Assembly: GCF_026723865.1 (NCBI RefSeq) | Contig: NZ_CP113529.1 | Coordinates: forward strand, 5,146,001-5,210,000 | Direction of reading: 5' to 3' | Length of the DNA stretch: 64,000 nucleotides | Source of the DNA: Mycobacterium sp. Aquia_216 | Lineage (GTDB): Bacteria; Actinomycetota; Actinomycetes; Mycobacteriales; Mycobacteriaceae | Shown: piece after piece, positions 1 through 8,907 of the stretch | Layout: each line of letters opens with the position of its first letter | Numbering within the stretch: the stretch's first letter is position 1 | Translations under genes and position numbers: made by a program | The notes under the pieces: model-generated | Told to the model about the DNA's origin: nothing | The model's database searches: none | The model's input: the letters and a program-made list of their open reading frames with translations, nothing else

Positions 1-978
1 CAGCTGCCGGATCTGGACGTCGTACTTGTCTTCGAAGGTGCGCATCATCGACACCGGAACGGCCGAGCCGCCGCAGGCCACCAAGCGCAGCGACGAGATG
101 TCGTGGTCGGGGTCTTTTTCCAGGTGGTGCATCACGTCGTTCCAGATGGTCGGCACCGCGCCGGCCAGGGTGGGTCGCTGCGTCTCGATCATGTCGATCA
201 CCGATCGGGCGTCGAGGTGGCGATCGGGTAGCACCAAGTCGGCGCCAGCCATCACCGCCGCGAACGGCAACCCCCACGCATTGGCATGAAACATCGGCAC
301 AATCGGCAGCACCCGGTCACAGGCCCCGACCCCGATCCCGTTGGTACTGCACGTGGCCATTGTGTGCAGGAAGCTCGAACGATGGCTGTAGACAACACCT
401 TTGGGATTTCCCGTGGTGCCGCTCGTATAGCACATCGCGGCCGCGGAATTCTCGTCGATCTGTGGCCACTCGAATTCGGTCGACTCGCCCTCGATCAACT
501 CGGCGTACCGCAGCACCGTCTTGCCCGATTCCTGCAGCGCCGCGGTGTCCCCGTCCCCGACCGCGATCACGGTGTGCACCGTTTCGAGGTTCGGCAGTAT
601 CGGGGCGAGCAGTTTGGCCAGTGACATGTCGACAAACACGACCTGATCTTCGGCTTCGTTGGCGACGTAGGCGACCTGCTCGGGGAAGAGCCGGATGTTG
701 AGGGTGTGCAGCACGGCACCCATCGACGGCGCCGCGAGATAGGTCGCCAGGTGTTCGGCGTTGTTCCACATGAACGTCGCGACGCGCTGGTCCCCGGTCA
801 CACCCAGGCGCCGCAACGCGTTCGCCAGTTGGGCGGCCTGCTGGCCCAATTCGCGGTAGGTGGTCTGGCGGTAGCCGTCGCCGGTAGCGGTGGTGATCGT
901 CCGGGCCCCGTGGACACCGCAGCCGTGCCGCATGATTGCGCCGATTGTCAGCGGAAAGTCCTGCATTGTGCTGTCCAT
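1..978 (-). CDS. fadD14: Fatty-acid--CoA ligase, FadD14-like (3' end outside the window)
   Basis: This is the N-terminal 326 residues of an acyl-CoA/acyl-AMP ligase of the ANL superfamily; the C-terminal hinge and lid domain lie beyond base 1. The adenylate-binding P-loop signature YTSGTTGNPKG is at about residues 184-194, followed by the conserved PMFHANAWG segment. These enzymes activate fatty acids with ATP for CoA loading. The ATG at 976-978 was chosen because the frame opens there with the usual ligase N-terminus. It lies downstream of the Rv1057-like gene on the same strand, as Rv1058 (fadD14) follows Rv1057 in M. tuberculosis. The paralog name rests on this synteny; the family is certain, the substrate is unknown. 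Confidence 0.9.
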   Translation of the reverse strand, partial: MDSTMQDFPLTIGAIMRHGCGVHGARTITTATGDGYRQTTYRELGQQAAQLANALRRLGVTGDQRVATFMWNNAEHLATYLAAPSMGAVLHTLNIRLFPEQVAYVANEAEDQVVFVDMSLAKLLAPILPNLETVHTVIAVGDGDTAALQESGKTVLRYAELIEGESTEFEWPQIDENSAAAMCYTSGTTGNPKGVVYSHRSSFLHTMATCSTNGIGVGACDRVLPIVPMFHANAWGLPFAAVMAGADLVLPDRHLDARSVIDMIETQRPTLAGAVPTIWNDVMHHLEKDPDHDISSLRLVACGGSAVPVSMMRTFEDKYDVQIRQL

Positions 979-1105
979 GGATCTACCGCCTTACGGTCTC
1001 GGCGCAGCACCGCCTCATGGTCGGTCGGGCGAATGGTATCGCCGCGCTACATCACGGGAAACGGATTCCCCCGACAAGGCGTGTTGTATCCGGACCTGAC
1101 GAAAC

Positions 1106-2257
1106 TCAGGCGAGCACCGGCTCGTGCGGCACCAGGTCGGCTAGCAGCCAGCCGGCCGTCGACAGCTCGCTGTCGGCCGCGGCGGCCTCGATGGCCAATG
1201 GGGAGGCCGAGGCGATCGGCGTGACGCTCACGGCACCGGAGTAGCCGCCGACGTACAGCCGCGTTCCATCCGGGCTCTCCACCACGCACGACGGCTGCAT
1301 ACCGGCCCCGAGAGTGGCGATGACGTCATGGGTCAGCGTGCACAGCACGGTGACGCTGTCGTCGCTGACCAGGTAGACGCGATCACCGTCGGCGGACAGC
1401 GTCATCCCCGTGAGAACGCCGCCGATCTCGCCGACCTTGCGGGTGTGGGTGATCTTGTTGGTCCGGGTGTCGATCAGATCGACCACGACTCCCACCTCGG
1501 GAGCACAACTCGCCACGTAGGCGATCGCCCCGTTGTGGCTCAGCGCGACGTCACGGATGGGCAAACCGATCTCCACGGTGTCGATCACCCGCATAGCGGT
1601 CTGCTGGACCGCGGTGCGCTTCTTGCGCCAGCTCGCGCGACCGCCGGCCACGTCGGCGGGCGCCTTCGTGCCGATCACGACAACCCGGCCGCCGGCGGGC
1701 CCGTTGACACCCACGTAGACCCGAGATCCGTCGGTGCTGACGCGCACGCATTCCGTCGCGGTCCCCGGGGCCGCGGCGGCGCCCACGTCGATCGCCTGGA
1801 CCCGCCCGGTCACGGTGTCCAGCACGGCGACGTCGGCAATGCCGGCGGCGTTGCGGCTGGCGTACACATGCCGCCCCGCGGAATCGACGGCCAGGTCGCT
1901 CACGCTCAGCGCCACCGGATGCGTCGCAACCACCCCGTGCGTATCGGTGTCGATGACCTGGATCGAGTCATAGGCCGCCGACACCGTGCTGACGTAGGCC
2001 CGGCCGCCGCTGATCGCGATGGCAAACGGCTCGTCCACGCCCTCGATCGTCTCGACGACCCGAAAGGTGTCGGTGTCGATGACCGAGACGCTGTCGGCTC
2101 CGTAGTTGGTCGCTAGCAGCCGGCTGCCGTCGCGACTGATCGCGATGCCGCTGATGGGGCCGTTGCCGACGGCGATCTCGACGGCCACCGGGGCTATCGG
2201 TGTCGCGTCGACCTCGACGATCTCGCGGGCGGCCTCCCGGCCGTTCAGTTCGCTCAC
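1106..2257 (-). CDS. YncE/YVTN-type beta-propeller protein, Rv1057 ortholog
   Basis: The product has about 383 residues and consists of repeated blades containing VIDTDT-like motifs (for example SVIDTDTFRVVETI and IQVIDTDTHGVVATH), typical of YVTN/YncE propellers. No enzymatic motif or signal peptide is evident. I start it at GTG 2255-2257, preceded by AAGGCGG about 7 bases upstream; a longer in-frame start exists at 2320. The length is near that of Rv1057 (393 aa), and the neighbours fadD14 and the DUF427 gene reproduce the Rv1056-Rv1058 order. In M. tuberculosis Rv1057 is under joint control of TrcRS and MprAB, and trcRS is also in this window. The molecular function is unknown. Confidence 0.88.
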   Translation of the reverse strand: MSELNGREAAREIVEVDATPIAPVAVEIAVGNGPISGIAISRDGSRLLATNYGADSVSVIDTDTFRVVETIEGVDEPFAIAISGGRAYVSTVSAAYDSIQVIDTDTHGVVATHPVALSVSDLAVDSAGRHVYASRNAAGIADVAVLDTVTGRVQAIDVGAAAAPGTATECVRVSTDGSRVYVGVNGPAGGRVVVIGTKAPADVAGGRASWRKKRTAVQQTAMRVIDTVEIGLPIRDVALSHNGAIAYVASCAPEVGVVVDLIDTRTNKITHTRKVGEIGGVLTGMTLSADGDRVYLVSDDSVTVLCTLTHDVIATLGAGMQPSCVVESPDGTRLYVGGYSGAVSVTPIASASPLAIEAAAADSELSTAGWLLADLVPHEPVLA

Positions 2258-2666
2258 GTTCGCACCGCCTTGCCTTCGCTGTTGGTGTCGGCCATCCGGC
2301 GTGCGCACCGGCCGCCGCAACTCGTGCGCGACACCGGCGGCCTAAGGGATAACCGCGTTTCAGCACCTGAAAAATGTGCTGGCCTGCACAAATTTTACTG
2401 GCCGAATTTCGGCCGAAAAGCAATTCAAATCGGCGCTGTAGGCTAAATCACCATGCGGCCTCAGGATCCGCTCAGGTGATTGCCACCGAGTATATACACG
2501 GTCACCCCCCGGCGAACAAGAATAATGCTTCCAACTAGGGATATGCTGGATCCCAGCTAACCACCTAACGGGCGACTGGCGAATGACAGGGTAAGAATTC
2601 ATTAGGCGCACGGGCAAAAAGAGGCAAATATCACATTTGCCGGGCCCGGTATGTCGCCGGATTATT
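2258..2666. promoter_or_regulatory. AT-rich regulatory region upstream of the Rv1057-like gene
   Basis: About 400 bases without a credible gene separate the beta-propeller gene from the DUF427 gene, both on the minus strand. The part from about 2360 to 2450 is far more AT-rich than the rest of the window, with runs such as AAAAATG and AAATTTTA. TrcR of M. tuberculosis binds AT-rich DNA upstream of Rv1057, so this is the natural place for its site; that is inference by position and composition. The MprA-box-like repeat at 2459-2477 lies immediately distal. A small antisense-type ORF at 2360-2704 has no recognisable features and was not called. Confidence 0.55.
2459..2477 (-). promoter_or_regulatory. 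MprA-box-like tandem 8-bp repeat
   Basis: Two 8-bp direct repeats, CCTCAGGA and GCTCAGGT, are separated by exactly three bases. This matches the described architecture of the MprA box (two loosely conserved 8-bp direct repeats, 3-bp spacer, 19 bp in all). It lies about 200 bases upstream of the Rv1057-like start, and MprA is known to act directly on the M. tuberculosis Rv1057 promoter. Binding is inferred, not shown. Confidence 0.6.
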
Positions 2667-3437
2667 TTAGCTGAACTGGGTTTTCGGCCGACCAAGGCTG
2701 ACACCGTCCACAGCGATGTCGAGCTTCTCGTTATAGAACGCCACCAGTCCCGCGATCTGGCTCACCGCCGGCAGCGGAAAGTGATACGTCCACGCAAGGT
2801 CAGCATGCACGGTGTCGCCGATGCGCACCGACCAGTAACCGGACGTCACCCCCTTGTATGGGCACTGCGTCTGCGTCGGGCTGGGCTCCAAGTGCGCGAA
2901 GGCAACGTCGGTGGGATCAATGTAATACCGTGTCGGCAAACCGGTTTCGAAGAGCAACACCGGCGATCCGCTGTCAGCCAGCACGACGCCATCCAGCTCA
3001 ACCCGGACATGCCGATGCGAGCGCAACGCATCGACCCGCGAGTAGGGGTTGCGCGGATGGACGTAGATGGGCTCGTCCTCCTCGAACCAGCGCAGCAGAT
3101 CCCACTCAAAGCGCACCGTGCCCGCCACGGGGCTGTCGCTGTCGGCGTCGAACACCCGCGCGGCACCCGCGTGCGTCTGTCCGGCGCCGACCAGGGAGTG
3201 CAGCCGCGACGCACCGAACTGCACCCTTTGTGCGTGGTTCTCGTCGCGCAGGAACCCGGGGCGCACATCGGCCAGCGGCACGTAATACGCGGGGTAATAA
3301 GGGATTTCCCACACATAGCGAGCGGCGGTCGTGTCGAACACCAGCTGGTCGCCGAGGAAACCCCGGACCCGTCGCGGCACGGGCTCGACGCGTCCCCGGT
3401 CCGCGGCCATCTGCGGGTAGTCGTGGTCGGTCGTCAT
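2667..3437 (-). CDS. DUF427 domain protein, Rv1056 ortholog
   Basis: The 256-residue protein carries two DUF427 units. The second has the typical CPYKG core followed by the SGYWSV segment and a downstream NEKLDIAVDG strand. The N-terminal half holds a degenerate copy around RYVWEIPYYPAYYV. DUF427 proteins are small soluble beta-rich proteins of unknown function. The ATG at 3435-3437 was preferred to a longer frame beginning at 3521, because that extension is arginine-rich and overlaps the upstream gene. The upstream gene stops 7 bases before this start, so the two are probably co-transcribed. Length and neighbours agree with Rv1056 (254 aa). Confidence 0.88.
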   Translation of the reverse strand: MTTDHDYPQMAADRGRVEPVPRRVRGFLGDQLVFDTTAARYVWEIPYYPAYYVPLADVRPGFLRDENHAQRVQFGASRLHSLVGAGQTHAGAARVFDADSDSPVAGTVRFEWDLLRWFEEDEPIYVHPRNPYSRVDALRSHRHVRVELDGVVLADSGSPVLLFETGLPTRYYIDPTDVAFAHLEPSPTQTQCPYKGVTSGYWSVRIGDTVHADLAWTYHFPLPAVSQIAGLVAFYNEKLDIAVDGVSLGRPKTQFS

Positions 3438-3444
3438 GAGTCGC

Positions 3445-3717
3445 CTACTGGTCCTTGGACGCCAGACCGGCCGGTGCATTCGCGATCGCGGTGCGGATGG
3501 CGTCGGCCAACGCCAGCGCACTTTCCTCGGTGAGTTCCAGAGCGACCCGTGCCGACGGGCCGAGCTCCGGATTGATCACGTCGATGTTCACCGTGTGGGT
3601 GTAGGGCGCGTGAACGGCGTGGTCGACGTAGACGGTCGCACGCCGGGCGCCGAACCACCCCTGCGCGCCCTTGCCACTGCCGTCGATCTCGACGTGCTCG
3701 GTCAGATGTGTGCACAT
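3445..3717 (-). CDS. Small conserved protein, DUF6295-like
   Basis: This 90-residue acidic protein begins MCTHLTEHVEIDG and contains a VYVDHAVHAPYTHTVNIDV segment and a C-terminal helix rich in Ala and Glu. I recognise it tentatively as DUF6295, a family of about 90 residues with a conserved N-terminal Cys-Thr-His. No membrane segment or signal peptide is visible. It sits between a dienelactone hydrolase (12 bases upstream) and the DUF427 gene (7 bases downstream), all minus strand, which suggests one operon. Function unknown. Confidence 0.78.
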   Translation of the reverse strand: MCTHLTEHVEIDGSGKGAQGWFGARRATVYVDHAVHAPYTHTVNIDVINPELGPSARVALELTEESALALADAIRTAIANAPAGLASKDQ

Positions 3718-3729
3718 GGCTTGGCGCGC

Positions 3730-4500
3730 CTAGCCTTTCAGATGAGTAGCGAAGAACTCGTCGATGCGACGCCAGCCGTCCACCGCGGCCTCGGGCCGGT
3801 ACGCAGGCCGATCGACCGAGAAGAACGCGTGGCCCGCACCGTCGTAAGAGTGGAACTCGTGCGGCTTGTTTAGCTTGGTGAGCTCGGCGTCCAGCGTGGC
3901 CACCGCGGCAGGCGTCGGGAACATGTCGTCGATCCCGAACAGGCCCAGCAGCGGGCAACTCAGGTTCGGCGCCAGGTGCAGGATCGGTTTCATGGCCTTG
4001 GGCAGACCCTCCCGGGCATCCTCGACGACGTACCCGCCGTAACAGTCCACCGCGGCATCGAAGGGCAGTGAGCAGGCCGCCAGGTAGGCGTGCCGCCCGC
4101 CCGAACAGTGCCCGATGACGCCGAACTTCCCGTTGGCGCCGGGCAGGGAGCGCAGGTGCTCGACGGCACCGGCGACGTCGCCGACGAGACGCTCATCGGG
4201 CACTCCGCCCGCGGCGCGCACCGTCGCGGCGGCGTCGTCGGGAGCGGCACCCGGCGCCTCTCGGGAGTACAGATTCGGCGCCACGGCGTGGTAGCCGCTG
4301 ACGGCCAGCCGGCGAACGAACTCTTTGGTCTCCCGGTCGTAGCCCGGCATGTGATGAATCCAGACGATTCCGCCGCGCGAACCTTCGGCGAGCGGCTCGG
4401 AAATTGGACAAGCGCGATAGGCCTCGATCTGATCGCCGCCGTGGCCGGTGATGGTGATCGTCTCCGCGCGAATGGCATCTGGGCTAACCACATTCATCAA
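3730..4500 (-). CDS. Dienelactone hydrolase family alpha/beta hydrolase
   Basis: The 256-residue protein fits the dienelactone hydrolase family. The nucleophile elbow GHCSGG places Cys132 as nucleophile, GIDD supplies the acid (about Asp191-192) and GAGHAF the histidine (His224), giving the Cys-Asp-His triad typical of this family rather than the Ser triad of esterases. An oxyanion-loop-like segment VWIHHMPGYD is near residue 46. Family members hydrolyse cyclic enol lactones in aromatic degradation, but many actinobacterial paralogs have unknown substrates. It heads a tight three-gene run with the DUF6295-like and DUF427 genes. The start is the first ATG of a doublet (ATGATG). Confidence 0.87.
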   Translation of the reverse strand: MMNVVSPDAIRAETITITGHGGDQIEAYRACPISEPLAEGSRGGIVWIHHMPGYDRETKEFVRRLAVSGYHAVAPNLYSREAPGAAPDDAAATVRAAGGVPDERLVGDVAGAVEHLRSLPGANGKFGVIGHCSGGRHAYLAACSLPFDAAVDCYGGYVVEDAREGLPKAMKPILHLAPNLSCPLLGLFGIDDMFPTPAAVATLDAELTKLNKPHEFHSYDGAGHAFFSVDRPAYRPEAAVDGWRRIDEFFATHLKG

Positions 4501-4598
4501 GATGCTCCTTGCTGGGCCACAATCAAGCGGAGCGCGTGCGGCTCGTCCGGGGTGGTGCGCCCGCCGGAAACCAACGTATCCGAACTTCGGCTCAGGCC

Positions 4599-6182
4599 TC
4601 AGCCGACTTTTATCGGGATCGTCTCCGCTTCCATCCGGGGCGGCAGCATTTTCATGTCAACCGTCAGAATCTCGCCGCTGTCCTGAGCGCCGTTGGGCGC
4701 CATCTTGGGCTTGAGCGCAAACGGCGGAGTGGTGGAAGCCAGCGCGTCCAGCCCGAAATCGCTGTCGTTGGCAACGATTATTGTCTTGCCGCCGTCCGGA
4801 GTGATGACGCCCTCGATCTTGGCGTGGCCGAAGAAGTTGCCGTCCGCCGACAGCGAACGGAGCAGGTCGGTGAGATCGAGCTTCAGTTTCTTGCCGGCCA
4901 CCGTGATCCCGGCGGCGCTGAGCTTGCTCGTGGCCGCATCGACCCCGCTGATCCCGACAAAGGTCTCGATCGGCGCACCATTGATCAGCAGCCCGCCGCG
5001 GTCGGCCTGATAGCTCGCCCCCGGCACGTTGGCGCGGGGGCCGACGTCGGTGGCTCCGGAGATGTCGGCCAGGTAGATCTTCTTGTTGCCGTTGGGCTGT
5101 GGCTCGCCGTCCAGCTCGTCGACCAGGAACGTGGTGTTGCTGACCGCCGTGATTTCCGAGACCGCGACCTTGGTCTGCTGCGGGTTGGCCAACGGGTACA
5201 GGTACTCGTGCACATCGGTGTGGTTGGCGAGTTTGATCGTCACGATCCGGGTGACCGGGACCGACACCGACGGGCCGAGGAGTCCCGGGGTTTGTAGCGC
5301 CGACTGCATGATGCCCACCAGCGTCGTGCCGTCGGGGGTAAGAGTCAGGCCCTCCATGCCCTGGTTCGGGCTGCGCAGCGCCAGCTCCTTGGGCAACGTC
5401 GCATCGAATGGCGAAAGGCGTTCCAGCTCTTTGCCATTGGCGTCGAAATGGACGATGAACGGGCCGTATTCATCGGAAACCCAGAACGTACCGTCGGACA
5501 AGGCGACCAAGCCTTCACCGTCCAGACCGTGATCGGACGGCGCTAACGGTGCGCCATTGATGTCGACCGCCGACTCGCCGGTGATGGCCTGCGGGTGGGA
5601 CAGCCCGACCAAGGGCGCCCCGTCCTTGCCTGCCAGCGTGATGATCTTCTCCACCGACGCCAGACCGTCGGCGAGCTTCAGCTTGGCTATCTGCGGGTGG
5701 AAATCGGGTATCGGAAACACGATTTCGTTCGGCGTACGCCCCGCAACGTTGGGGCCGCGGTCGGTGAGGCCGAAGATCTCGTTCGAGCTACCGGGAACCG
5801 GGGCGATAGCCGAACCATGCGCGTTGGCCTGGATCGCGACGCCGCCGATAGTGGCGAGCGGCGGCAGGTTCTCGGCATAGAGCTTCACGCTGGGGGTGCT
5901 GGTGAGGTGGAGCTGGTCGGTGCCGGTGAACCCGGCATCGGGGGTGTAGATCATGGCGCCGCTGGCGCCGTAGGTGATGGTGCCGTGCTCGGGTTTGGCG
6001 TACGCCACCGGCGTGTCTCCCTCGGTCGCGGCCAGCATCTGAGCCGGGGTGATGGTCAGCGCCTTGCCGGCACCCGTTTTCAGTTCGGGCTTGAGGCCTG
6101 ACCCGGAGTGGCCCGACGAGCAGGCCGCGGCCATCACGAGCAGAGTGGCGGCAGCGACGGACCAGACCCTGGTGGATGCCAT
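4599..6182 (-). CDS. Lipoprotein with phytase-esterase-like domain
   Basis: The 527-residue precursor has a lipoprotein signal peptide ending in MAAAC, so Cys21 should be lipidated and the protein anchored outside the membrane. Residues about 40-95 form a short Ig/cadherin-like strand region (YTPDAGFTGTDQLHLTS). The rest matches the esterase-like activity of phytase family (PF13449 type), with segments GLTDRGPNV, LDGEGLVAL, WVSDEYGPFIVHFD and NQGMEGLTLTPDG. The family is a beta-propeller-like secreted protein; a phosphoesterase role is suggested for some members but the substrate here is unknown. It is separated from its upstream neighbour by 63 bases. The ATG at 6180-6182 places the signal peptide correctly. 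Confidence 0.85.
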   Translation of the reverse strand: MASTRVWSVAAATLLVMAAACSSGHSGSGLKPELKTGAGKALTITPAQMLAATEGDTPVAYAKPEHGTITYGASGAMIYTPDAGFTGTDQLHLTSTPSVKLYAENLPPLATIGGVAIQANAHGSAIAPVPGSSNEIFGLTDRGPNVAGRTPNEIVFPIPDFHPQIAKLKLADGLASVEKIITLAGKDGAPLVGLSHPQAITGESAVDINGAPLAPSDHGLDGEGLVALSDGTFWVSDEYGPFIVHFDANGKELERLSPFDATLPKELALRSPNQGMEGLTLTPDGTTLVGIMQSALQTPGLLGPSVSVPVTRIVTIKLANHTDVHEYLYPLANPQQTKVAVSEITAVSNTTFLVDELDGEPQPNGNKKIYLADISGATDVGPRANVPGASYQADRGGLLINGAPIETFVGISGVDAATSKLSAAGITVAGKKLKLDLTDLLRSLSADGNFFGHAKIEGVITPDGGKTIIVANDSDFGLDALASTTPPFALKPKMAPNGAQDSGEILTVDMKMLPPRMEAETIPIKVG

Positions 6183-6245
6183 GCAGTCGACCTAACAAGT
6201 GGAAGTTGTCTCGCCGGTGAATTTCGCGCGAGCAGACGCCGCGCC

Positions 6246-7037
6246 CTACTTCTTGTCGCGCACCTTGTACGACGACGGCCACGACTTACGCGACTCGTCT
6301 CCGGTCAGCGGAGTCCCCATCCCCCCGACCTTGACGCTGTACGCCTCCTTGCCCGGGCCGACCTCGCGATTCGCGTGCTCCTGGGCCAGGTAGTACAGCT
6401 CGTCGATGGTCGCTTCGTCGTACGCGACGAACGACGTTTCCCGCGCCATGTCGTCGATCCCGACGAGCATCCGCTCCGGCACATACCGTGACGCCAGCGC
6501 CGCCATACCCAACAACGAGTACGGGATGACCCAGTAACAGATGAACAGCAGCGGGGTCTTCGTGTCGAGGATCGTGGCCTCGCGTCCGCCGAACTCCTCC
6601 AGCACCGGCGGAATCGCGGACGACACCGTCATGCCGGCGAACGCGGCGATCCAGATCCAGGACAAGACGTCGGTGATCCGGTCGAACAGGTCGGTCTTGA
6701 CCACGTCGGGAGGCTGCTCGGCCGCGGCGAACTCCCGCACGAACGACTTGCCGACCAGCTGGCCGATGAGCGCCACCAGGAAGATCCCGCCGCTGCTGAG
6801 CGGCTGTATCCACCGGTGCATGAACGTCTCGCTCAGCGTGAACGTCAGAATCGTCAGCACCGCGAAGGTGGCTACCGCCCCGATCTCGAGGGTGCCGCCC
6901 GACTTACCCAGCGCGCGTCCGATCGCAAACGCGGCGACGGCGATCGCGAGCGCGACCACCACCGCGGTCTTGAAGGGGACGTTGCCAACCAGCACCCAGT
7001 AGATAAGCCACGGCGCGAATCCAAACAGCATGCCCAC
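6246..7037 (-). CDS. Six-helix membrane protein of unknown function
   Basis: The 263-residue protein has about six hydrophobic segments (near residues 8-18, 24-43, 53-70, 81-95, 122-144 and 165-182) followed by a soluble C-terminal tail of roughly 80 residues containing GIDDMARETSFVAYDEATIDELYYLAQEHA-type charged helices. I do not recognise the family. The tail ends in a lysine-rich KVRDKK. It shares its strand with the phytase-like lipoprotein and is divergent from the methyltransferase starting at 7134, with 96 bases between them for both promoters. Reading is uninterrupted and codon use is like that of its neighbours. Confidence 0.75.
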   Translation of the reverse strand: MGMLFGFAPWLIYWVLVGNVPFKTAVVVALAIAVAAFAIGRALGKSGGTLEIGAVATFAVLTILTFTLSETFMHRWIQPLSSGGIFLVALIGQLVGKSFVREFAAAEQPPDVVKTDLFDRITDVLSWIWIAAFAGMTVSSAIPPVLEEFGGREATILDTKTPLLFICYWVIPYSLLGMAALASRYVPERMLVGIDDMARETSFVAYDEATIDELYYLAQEHANREVGPGKEAYSVKVGGMGTPLTGDESRKSWPSSYKVRDKK

Positions 7038-7121
7038 GGTGGGTCAGTGTATGAGTTGCCGCCTCCCACGACGGCGCGCACCGCCGCATCGCGTCGTGCG
7101 GCCATCCAGCAAAGCCATTAG

Positions 7122-8366
<1,245 letters not shown>

Positions 8367-8507
8367 CAGTTTGCACTGAGCCGTATCTCGCACCGAAAGC
8401 CGGCGCAAGCCCGCCACCGGCGGATGCTGCTCATTTCGTCGCCGAGACATAATGTGAGGACAACGTTAGGATTCTGGTCCTGCACGATTCACACCAAGGA
8501 GTCACGG

Positions 8508-8837
8508 ATGAAGAACACGGCATGGTTGGCGGGCCCGATCGCTGCCGTGGTGACCGGTCTTTGTGCCATCGCCGCCGCTCCGATCGCGAATGCCGACGGG
8601 CCGGATGACACATTCCTGCACACGCTGCAGCAGCGTGGGCTCGGCTGGCCCAACGGCCAGGACCAGATGATGATCAGTGCCGGCCACGCGGTGTGTCAGG
8701 ACTTTGACGCCGGCGACACGATGGCCCAAACCGTCGACGATGTGAAAAAAGCGCTCGGGGTGAGCAACATGGGCGCCGGCAGCATCGTCGGTGCGGCGGT
8801 TGCGGCGTACTGCCCGGAGAACCGCAGCAAGATGTAG
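8508..8837 (+). CDS. Secreted DUF732 protein
   Basis: This 109-residue protein begins with a Sec signal peptide (hydrophobic AGPIAAVVTGLCAIAAAP, cleavage probably after ANA before DGPDD). The mature part is a DUF732 domain with the usual two cysteines (in AVCQDF and AYCPEN), likely disulfide-bonded. DUF732 proteins are small exported mycobacterial proteins of unknown function. The ATG at 8508 follows a strong AAGGAG at 8495-8500; an upstream in-frame ATG at 8424 would bury the signal peptide and was rejected. Confidence 0.9.
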   Translation: MKNTAWLAGPIAAVVTGLCAIAAAPIANADGPDDTFLHTLQQRGLGWPNGQDQMMISAGHAVCQDFDAGDTMAQTVDDVKKALGVSNMGAGSIVGAAVAAYCPENRSKM

Positions 8838-8907
8838 GGACCACGCCGGCAAATCCGCGAGGACGCAATCCCGCTTCCGCCGGATCTCCGCGAGCTAAGG
8901 TCAGTTG

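Noticed and set aside
1328..2116. 262-codon plus-strand ORF over the beta-propeller gene
   Set aside because: It is antisense to the Rv1057-like gene, has Asp/His/Val-rich non-protein-like composition and no recognisable domain; it arises from GC-rich codon bias.
2360..2704. 114-codon minus-strand ORF in the regulatory region
   Set aside because: It has no family features and covers the putative TrcR and MprA sites; it overlaps the DUF427 end.
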